Of a stretch of 64,000 nt of DNA, positions 1 to 8,609 are shown piece by piece. The position numbers and the translations under genes are program-made. Within the stretch, counting starts at the first letter, position 1. The number at the start of each line of letters is the position of its first letter. A model generated the notes under the pieces. That model ran no database searches. It was not told where the DNA came from and saw only the letters and a program-made list of their open reading frames with translations. This stretch comes from Pedobacter sp. HDW13 (GTDB lineage: Bacteria > Bacteroidota > Bacteroidia > Sphingobacteriales > Sphingobacteriaceae). The DNA lies in NCBI RefSeq assembly GCF_011303555.1, contig NZ_CP049868.1, positions 682,001-746,000 on the forward strand, written 5' to 3'.

Positions 1-15
1 CAGCCTTGAATTTAA

Positions 16-89
16 GGTCGAGTGGCCGAGTGGCTAGGCAGAGGTCTGCAAAACCTTCTACAGCGGTTCGAATCCGCTCTCGACCTCCA
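16..89 (+). tRNA. tRNA-Cys (GCA)
   Basis: Complete cloverleaf: a 7-bp acceptor stem (GGTCGAG at 16-22 with CTCGACC at 79-85), anticodon loop CTGCAAA giving anticodon GCA, a T arm with GGTTCGAATCC, discriminator U and an encoded CCA end. The U discriminator and GCA anticodon are the identity elements of cysteine tRNA. It lies 33 bp before a small conserved-looking ORF. Confidence 0.97.
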
Positions 90-122
90 TTTGTACAAAT
101 AAAATAATAAAAGGTTATTACC

Positions 123-293
123 ATGGCAGTTACCAGATTAAAAAGAAAAGACAGAAGAAATAAAAATACAGCTCACCAAGAGGTAGCATTTTTAAAAAGA
201 GCAACTAACATCGAGTTAGGAAGCCGTTCTGCACAACCTAAAAACGATCAATTAGCTAAAAACAATGCTGTTTTAGCTGCTTTGGCAAAATAG
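123..293 (+). CDS. Small basic hypothetical protein (56 aa)
   Basis: ATG at 123 to TAG at 291-293 encodes a 56-residue protein. The first half is strongly basic (LKRKDRRNKN), and the C-terminal half is Ala/Asn-rich and likely helical (QLAKNNAVLAALAK). It follows tRNA-Cys closely and is followed after 23 bp by a strong intrinsic terminator, so it looks like a real short transcription unit. I do not recognise a named family; small basic proteins of this style recur in Sphingobacteriaceae, which is memory rather than a search. The charge suggests nucleic-acid or ribosome contact, but that is inference. Confidence 0.7.
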   Translation: MAVTRLKRKDRRNKNTAHQEVAFLKRATNIELGSRSAQPKNDQLAKNNAVLAALAK

Positions 294-316
294 TTTTTAG
301 AGACTCTAAAAAATTT

Positions 317-349
317 AAAGCATTCCTCTGATCAAGGGATGCTTTTTTT
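317..349 (+). terminator. Rho-independent terminator
   Basis: A 9-bp stem (AAGCATTCC at 318-326 with GGGATGCTT at 336-344, one G-U pair), a 9-nt loop and a T-run follow the 56-aa ORF. Confidence 0.85.
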
Positions 350-513
350 GTGCCTTATATTTTTTGAAATCACATTGAAAGTTTATCATGTTAACTCAGC
401 TTGTACTGAGCTTGACGAAGTATCGAAACACATCGCACAGTATTACATGAGCCTTTCTACAAGCTATCAGTGACAGCGTAACAAAGGAGATTCCATCAAG
501 CCCAATCCCCAGC

Positions 514-593
514 CGTCCCCCTGAACTTGCTTCAGGGTTTCTTATTAGCAAACGCACACTATATAGAGGTACTGAAATAAATTCAGCATGACG
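514..593. repeat. Dispersed intergenic palindromic repeat, copy 1
   Basis: In the 378-bp gene-free stretch 350-727. It has two inverted-repeat halves: CCTGAACTTGCTTCAGG at the left and CTGAAATAAATTCAG at the right, ending CAGCATGACG. A second copy with the same order of elements lies at 10660-10739. This is a REP/BIME-like element of the kind scattered through Pedobacter-type genomes. The rest of the gap holds no convincing gene. Confidence 0.6.
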
Positions 594-727
594 ATTTAAA
601 GCCTGCCATCATTACTCCAATGTTTTACTAAATGAAATACTCCTCGCAAGCCCCCTAATTCCCTCCCTTAACCTCCTCATTCATCATTAAAAATCTTAAC
701 TTTATAAGGTCACCATTTTTACTGAAC

Positions 728-1393
728 ATGAACATCGAAGAAATATTAAAACAGCTTGAATCCCTTGCCGACGAGAAAGTACGCAAACAGCACATTAAAA
801 ATGGCGCACGAGAGAATCTTTATGGTGTAAAAATGGGAGATATCAGGACCCTGGCTAAAAAAATTAAAACCAACCATGCCTTAGCGCTCGAACTTTGGAA
901 AACCGAAAACATTGATGCACGGATGCTTGCCATTTTAATTCTTAAACCAAAGGAGCTATCTACCGTAGAAATAGAGAAAATGGTTGCGTCAGAACAATTT
1001 GCCTGGGCCGCTGACTGGTTTTATAATTACGTAGTTAAAGAATATCCTGATAAAGAGCAATTCCGCGAAAAATGGATGAACTCAGGCGATAAGATGCTGG
1101 CCCGTGCTGGCTGGAGTTTAACCAGTGGCCGTATTACCAGAACACCTGAAGGGATTGACATTCCTGCTATTCTTAACCGCATTGAAAGCGAAATGACCAA
1201 TGAAGCACCAGAAGTGCAATGGACCATGAATACCGTTTTAGCCCAAATTGGGATCAACCATCCAGCGTACAGAAACCTGGCATTAGCAATAGGTGAAAAG
1301 CTGGGTATTTACCGAGATTATCCCGTTTCTAAAGGCTGCACCTCTCCCTTTGCCCCAATCTGGATCAACGCAATGGTTAGCAGACAAGGCTAG
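728..1393 (+). CDS. DNA alkylation repair protein, AlkD-like
   Basis: This 221-aa protein has the HEAT-like all-helical signature of the AlkD/DNA alkylation repair family: an N-terminal YGVKMGDIRTLAKKI segment, a central EQFAWAADWFYNYVV segment and a late RAGWSLTSGRI segment. AlkD proteins excise N3- and N7-alkylated bases without base flipping. Length is typical of the family. No signal peptide, so cytoplasmic. It is followed 45 bp later by a DUF1801 gene on the same strand, possibly co-transcribed. I did not map catalytic residues one by one, so family is firm but activity is inferred. Confidence 0.85.
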   Translation: MNIEEILKQLESLADEKVRKQHIKNGARENLYGVKMGDIRTLAKKIKTNHALALELWKTENIDARMLAILILKPKELSTVEIEKMVASEQFAWAADWFYNYVVKEYPDKEQFREKWMNSGDKMLARAGWSLTSGRITRTPEGIDIPAILNRIESEMTNEAPEVQWTMNTVLAQIGINHPAYRNLALAIGEKLGIYRDYPVSKGCTSPFAPIWINAMVSRQG

Positions 1394-1438
1394 AAAAACA
1401 CTGCCCAGGAGCTAAAATTTACCAATCCCACAAAGAAC

Positions 1439-1924
1439 ATGAGTAAAGAACAAACTAAAGACCTGCTAATATTTTTAAAACCATTCGGTGAAGATATTAC
1501 CACACTGGTAATGTGGTTACGCAATTTTGTTTGGGAACTGTACCCGCAAACCAATGAGCTGATTTACGATAATTATAATGCAGTAGCCTTTGGTTGGTCG
1601 CCAACAGATAAGGTTGGGCACACCTTCTGCTCAATTGCAGTTGGACGGACGAGTAAAAATATTCACTTCGGTTTTTATTGGGGCAGTGAACTTACTGATA
1701 CCAACAAGATTCTTTTAGGAAAAGGAAATCAATACCGATATATTTTGGTAGCAGATAAAAATAGTTTCCCTCTCGCCTACATCCAAAACCTGATGAAAGA
1801 AGCATATCTAAATGCTGAAGCAAAAGTTAAGGATAAAAAACAGATTCAACATGGGCTAACCATCGTAAAATCAATTTCAGACAAAAAGCGTGAGAAAAAT
1901 ATTAAAATACCAAAACAGAATTGA
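1439..1924 (+). CDS. DUF1801 domain protein (YdhG-like)
   Basis: A 161-aa cytoplasmic protein matching the DUF1801/YdhG fold by pattern: an N-terminal helix ending WLRNFVWELYPQTNELIYDNYNAVAF, a central IAVGRTSKNIHFGFYWG strand pair, and a helical C-terminus with a Lys-rich tail. The biochemical role of this family is not established. It sits just downstream of the AlkD-like gene, which may mean a shared promoter. No stop-interrupted extension or unusual composition is seen. Confidence 0.65.
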   Translation: MSKEQTKDLLIFLKPFGEDITTLVMWLRNFVWELYPQTNELIYDNYNAVAFGWSPTDKVGHTFCSIAVGRTSKNIHFGFYWGSELTDTNKILLGKGNQYRYILVADKNSFPLAYIQNLMKEAYLNAEAKVKDKKQIQHGLTIVKSISDKKREKNIKIPKQN

Positions 1925-1998
1925 GCCTGCAAATAAGCTATAAGGATGCTAACAAAAAAAGCTAAACGTTATTTTACAGATATTTTTCGCAACGAAAT

Positions 1999-3045
1999 TT
2001 AACTTATTGCTTTAACATTCACCAGTGCTTTACAAATGCTTTTAATCAGTCCCGGTCCTTCGTAAATGAAGCCCGTATACAATTGTACCAAAGAAGCACC
2101 TGCATCTAATTTCTCTTGCGCATCTTCTGCTGAGTGAATTCCCCCTACACCAATAATAGGAAAAGCTTTATTCGATTTTTCCGAAAGATAACGAATCACC
2201 TCTGTTGAGCGTTCTTTTACAGGTTTACCACTTAGACCGCCTGTTTCTTCTGCCAAAACTTTCTCTGTAGCCAGGTTTTCGCGACTAATGGTAGTATTGG
2301 TAGCAATAATACCTGCAATTTTGGTTTCAGCAACAATCTCAATAATATCATCAAGCTGCGCATCGGTTAAATCGGGAGCAATTTTCAGCAGTATCGGACG
2401 CGAGATATTATTTTTTAGATTTCGTTGCTGTAAGGTATTTAGGATATTTTTTAAAGGCTCTTTCTCCTGCAATTCGCGCAGGCCAGGCGTATTGGGCGAA
2501 CTTACATTTACCACAAAATAATCTACCACATCAAAAAGCCTGTCGAAACATTTAATGTAATCGTTAACCGCATCTTCGTTAGGTGTGGCTTTATTTTTAC
2601 CAATGTTTCCTCCTACAACAATATCAGGGTGTTTATCTTTTAGCAAGCGCAAACGCTCAGCCATCACATCTACCCCTTTATTATTGAAACCCATGCGATT
2701 AATCAAAGCCTCATCGTTTGGCAGGCGGAACATACGCGGTTTATCGTTACCTGGTTGCGGCATTGGAGTAACCGTTCCTACTTCGATAAATCCGAAGCCC
2801 AAATTGCTCAGTGCTTCTACATACTCGCCGTTTTTATCAAAACCGGCAGCCAAGCCAACAGGATTTCTGAATTTTATACCAAAAACTTCTTTTTCGAGGC
2901 CTTTTATATGAACATCGAAGCTGCTACGGATAATGGTTTTACCCAAAGGAAACTTATCGTTAAACCATTTTAACCGCTTTACTACAAAATAATGTACATT
3001 TTCGGGGTCAAACTTGAAGAATATTGGTTTAATAAGGCGATACAT
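1999..3045 (-). CDS. pyrD: Dihydroorotate dehydrogenase (quinone), class 2
   Basis: A 348-aa protein oxidising dihydroorotate to orotate in pyrimidine synthesis, using FMN and membrane quinone. Recognisable class-2 features are the N-terminal helical extension before the barrel, [14 protein letters not shown] for substrate and FMN contacts, IEVGTVTP, the [11 protein letters not shown] loop with the catalytic-base serine region, IATNTT, and the GVGGI phosphate-binding motif near the C-terminus. Length matches class 2. The gene is convergent with the DUF1801 gene and stands alone. Confidence 0.97.
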   Translation of the reverse strand: MYRLIKPIFFKFDPENVHYFVVKRLKWFNDKFPLGKTIIRSSFDVHIKGLEKEVFGIKFRNPVGLAAGFDKNGEYVEALSNLGFGFIEVGTVTPMPQPGNDKPRMFRLPNDEALINRMGFNNKGVDVMAERLRLLKDKHPDIVVGGNIGKNKATPNEDAVNDYIKCFDRLFDVVDYFVVNVSSPNTPGLRELQEKEPLKNILNTLQQRNLKNNISRPILLKIAPDLTDAQLDDIIEIVAETKIAGIIATNTTISRENLATEKVLAEETGGLSGKPVKERSTEVIRYLSEKSNKAFPIIGVGGIHSAEDAQEKLDAGASLVQLYTGFIYEGPGLIKSICKALVNVKAIS

Positions 3046-3136
3046 GCCACGAAGATAAGTAAAATATGGAAAATGTAAAAAATATGGAGGATGGAAGAAG
3101 AAATGTTCTCCACCCCCATCTTACATCCTCCATCCC

Positions 3137-3787
3137 TTAATATGCTGCTGTAAACTGCTCCTGGTGATGTGCGTTATTTTCAAGCTCATCAACAATTACA
3201 ATAGCCAGATCTTCTACTGAAAGGATAGAACGGCCAGCTTCGTTAAACACCGGACTGGTTTTACCCAAACGGTACTTACCTGTACGACCTGTGGTAATGC
3301 CATGGTGCATTTCGATAGCCGGACTAAAAAATAACCAGTCTAGCTCAGTTTCTTGTTTCAGTGTATTGAAATAATCACGCACTGCCGATGCGCCTGGTTT
3401 AAACTCAGCCGGGAAATTCGGACCATCTACCAACTGGTGACCATCGATTTGCAGGGTACCTGCTCCACCAATAAAGATATAACGTTTAACACCCGATGCT
3501 TTAACCGCAGCCTGAATCGCTTCGGCACCTGTAACGGTATCATTGTACAGGTTAGGGTTTGCCCAACCGGCATTAAATGCACTTACAACCGCATCTGCAC
3601 CGCTTAAAGCCCCAGCTAGTTTTTCGATATCAAGTACATCTACAGCTACTTTGGTTACTTTTTCATCCGAACTTTCGATCTTGTCCGTATCGCGGGCAAT
3701 GGCTGTTACATCATTTCCACGGTTTACCAATTCGTTTAAAATGGCTTTGCCTACAAATCCTGAGGCTCCTATTAATGCTACTTTCAT
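3137..3787 (-). CDS. NAD(P)-binding Rossmann oxidoreductase (YwnB-like)
   Basis: A 216-aa atypical short-chain dehydrogenase/NmrA-like protein. It opens with KVALIGASGFVGKAI, the GxxGxxG dinucleotide-binding motif, continues with the ADAVVSAFNAG strand, and has RYIFIGGAGTL in place of a classical active-site YxxxK. Proteins of this kind are stress- or redox-linked reductases. An Rrf2 regulator gene lies upstream on the same strand, and a palindromic site identical in design to that regulator's own promoter site lies at 3991-4009. The pairing resembles the ywnA/ywnB arrangement in Bacillus. Substrate unknown. Confidence 0.8.
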   Translation of the reverse strand: MKVALIGASGFVGKAILNELVNRGNDVTAIARDTDKIESSDEKVTKVAVDVLDIEKLAGALSGADAVVSAFNAGWANPNLYNDTVTGAEAIQAAVKASGVKRYIFIGGAGTLQIDGHQLVDGPNFPAEFKPGASAVRDYFNTLKQETELDWLFFSPAIEMHHGITTGRTGKYRLGKTSPVFNEAGRSILSVEDLAIVIVDELENNAHHQEQFTAAY

Positions 3788-3881
3788 ATTATTTTAATTA
3801 AATTACACAGATTAGGGGATTACACCGATTTTGATAACCCCAACATCTGCTTATTGTTTATTATTTTGTTTATTAGTTAAT

Positions 3882-3965
3882 GGTTCATAGTCCATAGCCC
3901 GATCCAACTGGAAACTGAGAACTGTAAACTGAAAATTGGTTCATAGTCCAAAGCCTGATCCAACT
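3882..3965. repeat. Two-copy tandem intergenic repeat
   Basis: A 28-bp unit beginning GGTTCATAGTCCA occurs at 3882-3909 and again at 3938-3965 with two mismatches and a 56-bp period. It lies between the oxidoreductase gene and the Rrf2 gene. Loosely similar CTGCCAACT/CCAAACTG-rich sequence lies at 20880-20955. Confidence 0.6.
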
Positions 3966-3990
3966 ACAAACTGACGATCAAACTTAAAAT

Positions 3991-4009
3991 TGTAACATTT
4001 TTTATTACA
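3991..4009. promoter_or_regulatory. Probable Rrf2 operator upstream of the oxidoreductase
   Basis: Inverted repeat TGTAA-N9-TTACA, about 205 bp upstream of the oxidoreductase start. The same half-sites with the same 9-nt AT-rich spacer occur at 4440-4458, immediately before the Rrf2 gene itself. Confidence 0.6.
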
Positions 4010-4026
4010 GTTATAATCAAATTTTT

Positions 4027-4437
4027 TTAATCAAATCCCATACTAAAATCTTTTAAGGTTTTTAACGAAAGATCTTTAATTAAAGCGTTTTCGGCATCGC
4101 TATATAACTGTGTTAACTGTTTGGCAATTTGCTTTCCTACAGGGCAATCGGGATTGGGTTCGTTTTTGCTTTCGCCAAGTAAACCTTTTTGTTTCACGGC
4201 TTTATACACTTCACCCAAATTAATATCAGCAGGTTTTTTAGCCAGGGTAGAGCCTCCGCCCTTCCCTTCTTTACTTTGCACAAAGCCATGTTTATGCAGG
4301 TTGGCCAGCTCTTTACGTACCAAAACAGGGTTACAATTAATGCTTCCGGCAATGTATTCAGAATTCAATAGCTGCCCGTTCACCTTATCGAGGAGAGTTA
4401 AAATGTGAAGCGATATGGAAAAATGACTGCTATTCAT
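4027..4437 (-). CDS. Rrf2-family transcriptional regulator
   Basis: A winged-helix regulator of 136 aa from the ATG at 4437. A longer frame reaches 4482, but its first 15 codons overlap the palindrome at 4440-4458, so I prefer the internal start MNSSHFSISLHILTLL. The body shows the Rrf2 helix-turn-helix (YIAGSINCNPVLVRKELANLHKHGFV) and the wing segment KGGGSTLAKKPADINLGEVYKAV. There is one Cys in the usual sensor region (NPDCPVGK) rather than three, so Fe-S binding is not supported. This matches the YwnA-like branch. Likely autoregulated and controlling the reductase gene downstream. Confidence 0.88.
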   Translation of the reverse strand: MNSSHFSISLHILTLLDKVNGQLLNSEYIAGSINCNPVLVRKELANLHKHGFVQSKEGKGGGSTLAKKPADINLGEVYKAVKQKGLLGESKNEPNPDCPVGKQIAKQLTQLYSDAENALIKDLSLKTLKDFSMGFD

Positions 4438-4439
4438 AC

Positions 4440-4458
4440 TGTAACTTTTATTATTACA
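4440..4458. promoter_or_regulatory. Probable Rrf2 autoregulatory operator
   Basis: TGTAA-N9-TTACA, extended to CTGTAA...TTACAG at 4439-4459, lying 2 bp before the preferred Rrf2 start codon. It is the twin of the site at 3991-4009. Confidence 0.65.
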
Positions 4459-4527
4459 GAACAAAGGTATTAAAAAAAACAATAAAACAAAAAATGTTAA
4501 ATTTTTATTCCTAATTCATCTAAAACG

Positions 4528-4535
4528 TATCTTTG
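4528..4535 (+). promoter_or_regulatory. Bacteroidota -7 element (TATCTTTG)
   Basis: Exact match to TAnnTTTG, 28 bp before the TTG start of the AsmA-like gene. No clear -33 TTTG partner is seen. Confidence 0.5.
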
Positions 4536-4563
4536 CAACCGAAACTCCCTTTATATTAATATC

Positions 4564-7500
4564 TTGAAAAAGTTCTTAAAAATTTCGGCCATAACGCTTG
4601 CGGCATTATTGGCGCTTTTATTTATTATCCCTTATTTAATCCCACAAACCATTAATAAAGAGATTACCCAAATCATTAATAAAAACATAAAAGGCGAAGT
4701 AAAGTTTCAAAGTACCAATATTTCTTTTTTCAACCACTTCCCTTCGTTAACCTTAAACTTAAATGAATTTTTACTGAAAGGATCGGCTCCGTTCCAACAG
4801 GATACGCTCATTTACACCAAAAAACTGGCACTGGGCATTAACCTGCTTTCAATATTCTCCAAACAGGTTAAAATCGATGAGTTTTACCTCGATGATGCAC
4901 GCATAAACATCCTTACCGATGAAAAAGGTCATGCCAATTACAACGTTTACGAAAGCAAAAAAGAAAACGATACACAGAATGAAGAAAGCTCAACAGCCAT
5001 AAAAATTGAGGGTATTTTTATCAATAACAGTAATCTTACCTATAGCGATAAGTCAATCCCGATGATTATCCGTACACAAGGGCTCAACTATAGCGGAAAA
5101 GGCGATTTAAGCAATGCCATTTTTGATTTAAAGAGTAATCTTTCGATCAACCAAATGGACGTTTACTACGCCAATACCCCTTACCTGGTAAAGAAAAAAA
5201 TAAACGCCAAGCTAATTACCAAGGTAAATACCAACTCCTTGAATTTGATTTTTGACGAAAACAACCTGATGATTAACTCGCTGCCCATCCGTTTTGTTGG
5301 TCATTTTTCGTTTTTAAAGGATGGCTATGATATCGATTTCAGAACTAACGCAAAAGAAACTGATCTGCAAAATATTTTCACAGCCTTACCTGCTGAAATT
5401 GCAGACAGGCTGGAAAAAACCAAGATTAAGGGTTATGCAGAAATTAATGCCTCATTGATTGGAAAATACCTGGCGGCAACGCATACCATGCCCACACTTG
5501 CTTTTAACATGAAGGTGCGCGAGGGTAACATCTCAAATCCCAATGCTCCTGAGCCCATCAGCAACATTTTTTTAAACCTCAAAACCAAACTCCCCAGCCT
5601 TAATCCAGATAGTTTGTTAATTGATATGGACAGCCTTTATTTTAACGTAGGCAAAGACTATGTAGCTTCGGTTACTAAAATTAAAGGTTTATCGGCACCA
5701 GAAATTTATACCGACACCCGCTCCAATATCGATTTAGCCAAATGGGCCAAAGTAGTAAACATGGACGATCTGCAGCTTAAAGGCCGTTTGAACATCAACC
5801 TCAAAGCCGATGGAAAATATACTAAAAAGGTACAGCGTTCGGGCATCAGGCAGGTTGATACCGTTATTGCTACAGTACCCAAATTTTCGTTGAAAGCCAG
5901 TTTGGCGGGTGGCTATTTCAAATACCCTGCCCTACCTGCTGCTATTGATAAAATCAACTTCAACATTAACGGTTCTAATACCGATGGTGATTATAAAACC
6001 ACAAAACTGGCGATCGAAAACATCGATATCCAGGCGCTGAACAATTACATCAGAGGTTTTGCTAAGCTGCAAACCGCAGCTGATATGCCGATAGATATCC
6101 AGCTGAAATCGCTGATCAACTTTGCCGATATTAAAAACATTTATCCGGTTAAAGGCTACGAATTAAGCGGCATCATGAATATCGACCTGCAAAGTAAAGG
6201 TCCGTACAATAAAGTAAAAAAGCTTTTCCCGGTTACTGCAGCCAGTATTAAACTAAATAATGGCCGCATTAAAACGCCAAGTTTCGACCAGCCTTTAGAG
6301 CAGATTGAAATTGATGCCGATCTGATTAACACCGACGGAACTTTAAAAAACACCAAACTGAACATTAAACCCATTGCCTTTAAAATGGCTGGGCAACCGT
6401 TTATGCTGAAGGCCGATGTGAATAATTTCGAGAATATCGCCTACAACGTTTCATCAAAAGGTACGGTTGATATCGGTAAAATGTACAAGCTTTTTGCCGT
6501 TAAAGGTTACCACGTGAATGGAATAATCTTCGCCGATGTTTCTTTTAAAGGTTTACAGCACGATGCAATGGCAGGCAGGTATAACAAACTGCAAAACAAC
6601 GGCTCTATGAGTATTAAAGACCTGAATATCCAGTCTGACTTATTCCCTAAAAGCTTTTTAATCAAAAACGGTGTATTCTCTTTCCGTCAGGATAAGATGA
6701 ATTTTGATGAATTTAATGCCACTTATGGCCAGTCTGATTTTAAACTAAATGGCAGTCTGAACAATGTAATCAACTATGTTTTAAATGACAAAGCTAAACT
6801 GGAAGGGAATTTTAAGCTGACCAGTAAACAAATTTTAGCTGATGAATTTATGGTTTACTCAGCCGGTGCAGCCAACAATCCGACAACCTCAAATGGGGTA
6901 ATCCTGATTCCCGATAACCTGAATGTTACTTTTTCGGCCAATGCCAACGAGGTAAAATACAACGGCCTTAACATCAAAAACGCAAAGGGAACCATGCGCA
7001 TTAACAACGGTGCACTAACCTTACAGCAAACCGGTTTTAACATTGCCGGCGCACAGGTAGGAATGGATGCTTCCTACAAAAGCACAAGTCCGAAGAGTGG
7101 TTTATTTGATTTTCACCTAACTGCTAAAGAATTTGACATTGCCAGAGCTTACAAAGAAATTAAGCTGTTCAGGGAAATGGCCAGCTCTGCATCGAAAATT
7201 AAAGGTATTGTAGGTTTAGATTATCAGCTTTCGGGCAAGTTAAACGACCAGATGTTCCCTGTATTCCCATCCCTGAAAGGTGGTGGTGTTTTAAGTCTGA
7301 AAAAGGTAAGCTTAATGGGTTTTAAAATGATGAACGCAGTGAGTAAGGCTACCAAAAGAGACAGCTTAACTAACCCCGATTTATCCGATGTACAGGTAAA
7401 ATCGACCATCAAAAATAACATCATTACCATCGAACAAACTAAAATGAAGGTTGCCGGTTTTAGGCCGCGCTTTGAAGGTCAGGTAAGTTTTGATGGCCGT

Positions 7501-7644
7501 TTAAATTTAAGCGGACGTTTAGGCCTTCCCCCTTTTGGTTTATTTGGCATCCCGCTAAGCATTACCGGTACGCAGGAAAAACCTGTTGTTAAACTGAAAA
7601 GAAATAAAGAAGGGAAACTGGAAGAAAGCCCTGAAGGGAAATAA
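4564..7644 (+). CDS. AsmA-like envelope protein
   Basis: A very large (1026 aa) protein starting at TTG 4564. An N-terminal membrane anchor (ISAITLAALLALLFIIPYLIP) is followed by KEITQIINKNIKGEVKFQS, the start typical of AsmA proteins. The long body is repetitive beta-strand sequence with recurring LxLxG and DIxxLxxL patterns. Near the C-terminus comes the AsmA_2-type segment with FRPRFEGQVSFDGRLNLSGRLGLPPFGLFGIPLSITGT. AsmA/TamB-type proteins bridge the envelope and are linked to phospholipid transport or outer-membrane assembly. It stands alone with its own -7 promoter element. Confidence 0.85.
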   Translation: MKKFLKISAITLAALLALLFIIPYLIPQTINKEITQIINKNIKGEVKFQSTNISFFNHFPSLTLNLNEFLLKGSAPFQQDTLIYTKKLALGINLLSIFSKQVKIDEFYLDDARINILTDEKGHANYNVYESKKENDTQNEESSTAIKIEGIFINNSNLTYSDKSIPMIIRTQGLNYSGKGDLSNAIFDLKSNLSINQMDVYYANTPYLVKKKINAKLITKVNTNSLNLIFDENNLMINSLPIRFVGHFSFLKDGYDIDFRTNAKETDLQNIFTALPAEIADRLEKTKIKGYAEINASLIGKYLAATHTMPTLAFNMKVREGNISNPNAPEPISNIFLNLKTKLPSLNPDSLLIDMDSLYFNVGKDYVASVTKIKGLSAPEIYTDTRSNIDLAKWAKVVNMDDLQLKGRLNINLKADGKYTKKVQRSGIRQVDTVIATVPKFSLKASLAGGYFKYPALPAAIDKINFNINGSNTDGDYKTTKLAIENIDIQALNNYIRGFAKLQTAADMPIDIQLKSLINFADIKNIYPVKGYELSGIMNIDLQSKGPYNKVKKLFPVTAASIKLNNGRIKTPSFDQPLEQIEIDADLINTDGTLKNTKLNIKPIAFKMAGQPFMLKADVNNFENIAYNVSSKGTVDIGKMYKLFAVKGYHVNGIIFADVSFKGLQHDAMAGRYNKLQNNGSMSIKDLNIQSDLFPKSFLIKNGVFSFRQDKMNFDEFNATYGQSDFKLNGSLNNVINYVLNDKAKLEGNFKLTSKQILADEFMVYSAGAANNPTTSNGVILIPDNLNVTFSANANEVKYNGLNIKNAKGTMRINNGALTLQQTGFNIAGAQVGMDASYKSTSPKSGLFDFHLTAKEFDIARAYKEIKLFREMASSASKIKGIVGLDYQLSGKLNDQMFPVFPSLKGGGVLSLKKVSLMGFKMMNAVSKATKRDSLTNPDLSDVQVKSTIKNNIITIEQTKMKVAGFRPRFEGQVSFDGRLNLSGRLGLPPFGLFGIPLSITGTQEKPVVKLKRNKEGKLEESPEGK

Positions 7645-7684
7645 ATTGATCATTGCTGTTGACTAAAGCCAACAGCAATGATCA

Positions 7685-8269
7685 TTAATCCAACAAGTGG
7701 TTAATCTGTGCATACTGTAAAAGCATAATCGTTTTACCGTCTTTTATTTCGCCGGTGCTAATCATATTCAGGGCTTCATTAAAGCTTGTTTCTAAAACCT
7801 CAATGTTTTCTTGCTCGTCGTGATGGCCTCCGCCGGCGCTAACTTTCATATCTTTGGTGTATTCGGCCACAAAGAAATACAGGATTTCGGTTACCGAACC
7901 CGGCGACATATAAGCTTCGAATACCTTTTTAACCTCTCTTATCTGGTAACCTGTTTCTTCTTCTGTTTCGCGCTTTATTGCCGTCTCCGGATTGTCTTTA
8001 TCCAATAAACCAGCGCAGGTTTCAATCAGCATACCATCATCATTGCCGTTAATATAAGTTGGCAAACGAAATTGTCTGGTTAAGATAACCGTTTGCTGTT
8101 CCTTGTTATAAAGCAAAATTGTTGCTCCGTTTCCCCTGTCGTAAGCTTCACGGTTCTGAATCTCGCTGCTACCGTCTTTTTTACAGTACTCGAAAGTTAT
8201 TTTGTTTAACGTGTACCAATTATCCGAAAGGATTTCTTTACTGATTATCTTAATGTTTTCGTTGCTCAT
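7685..8269 (-). CDS. nudK: NUDIX hydrolase, NudK-like
   Basis: A 194-aa cytoplasmic pyrophosphatase. The Nudix box [22 protein letters not shown] fits GX5EX7REUXEEXGU exactly, and the upstream [16 protein letters not shown] and downstream [18 protein letters not shown] segments are those of the ADP-ribose/GDP-mannose pyrophosphatase (NudK) branch. Expected activity is hydrolysis of GDP-mannose or a similar nucleoside diphosphate sugar. The gene is convergent with the AsmA-like gene. Confidence 0.9.
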   Translation of the reverse strand: MSNENIKIISKEILSDNWYTLNKITFEYCKKDGSSEIQNREAYDRGNGATILLYNKEQQTVILTRQFRLPTYINGNDDGMLIETCAGLLDKDNPETAIKRETEEETGYQIREVKKVFEAYMSPGSVTEILYFFVAEYTKDMKVSAGGGHHDEQENIEVLETSFNEALNMISTGEIKDGKTIMLLQYAQINHLLD

Positions 8270-8593
8270 ATTGTAGTGGTGTAGCCCAAAAATACATTTT
8301 ACCAGCTATGCCGGTTAAACACCACGGTAATAAATATATCATATTCGTTGTTGGTTGCTTTAACAAGCTCAGTCCTATCTCTTTTGAAGAGCAGAGACAA
8401 CAGCTTTTTTTAACGTCAGCCCCGCTATCACTTCAATTCCGTCCATTACACGGTCCCTCCCGCTTCGGGCTTTCCGTTCTATCGGATCTATTTAACACCA
8501 TACCCAGCTAAAATGAACGCATGGGCAAGCCGTTTTGAAAAGTCCAATCATTTCTATTTGAGTACCAGGGTTAAAAAAGCCTTTTAAAATTTG
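8270..8593. other. Gene-free stretch with a REP-like hairpin
   Basis: No convincing gene. Around 8457-8482 the sequence CCTCCCGCTTCGGGCTTTCC contains a small CCCG-CTT-CGGG hairpin that resembles intergenic repeats seen in related genomes. A 67-codon ORF here has no family features and is not called. Confidence 0.4.
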
Positions 8594-8601
8594 TACTTTT
8601 G
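8594..8601 (+). promoter_or_regulatory. Bacteroidota -7 element (TACTTTTG)
   Basis: Exact TAnnTTTG match 9 bp before the ATG of the ABC-F gene, implying a near-leaderless transcript. Confidence 0.5.
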
Positions 8602-8609
8602 CAGCCGAA

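Noticed and set aside
8308..8511. 67-codon ORF
   Set aside because: Overlaps a REP-like intergenic repeat and has no family features.
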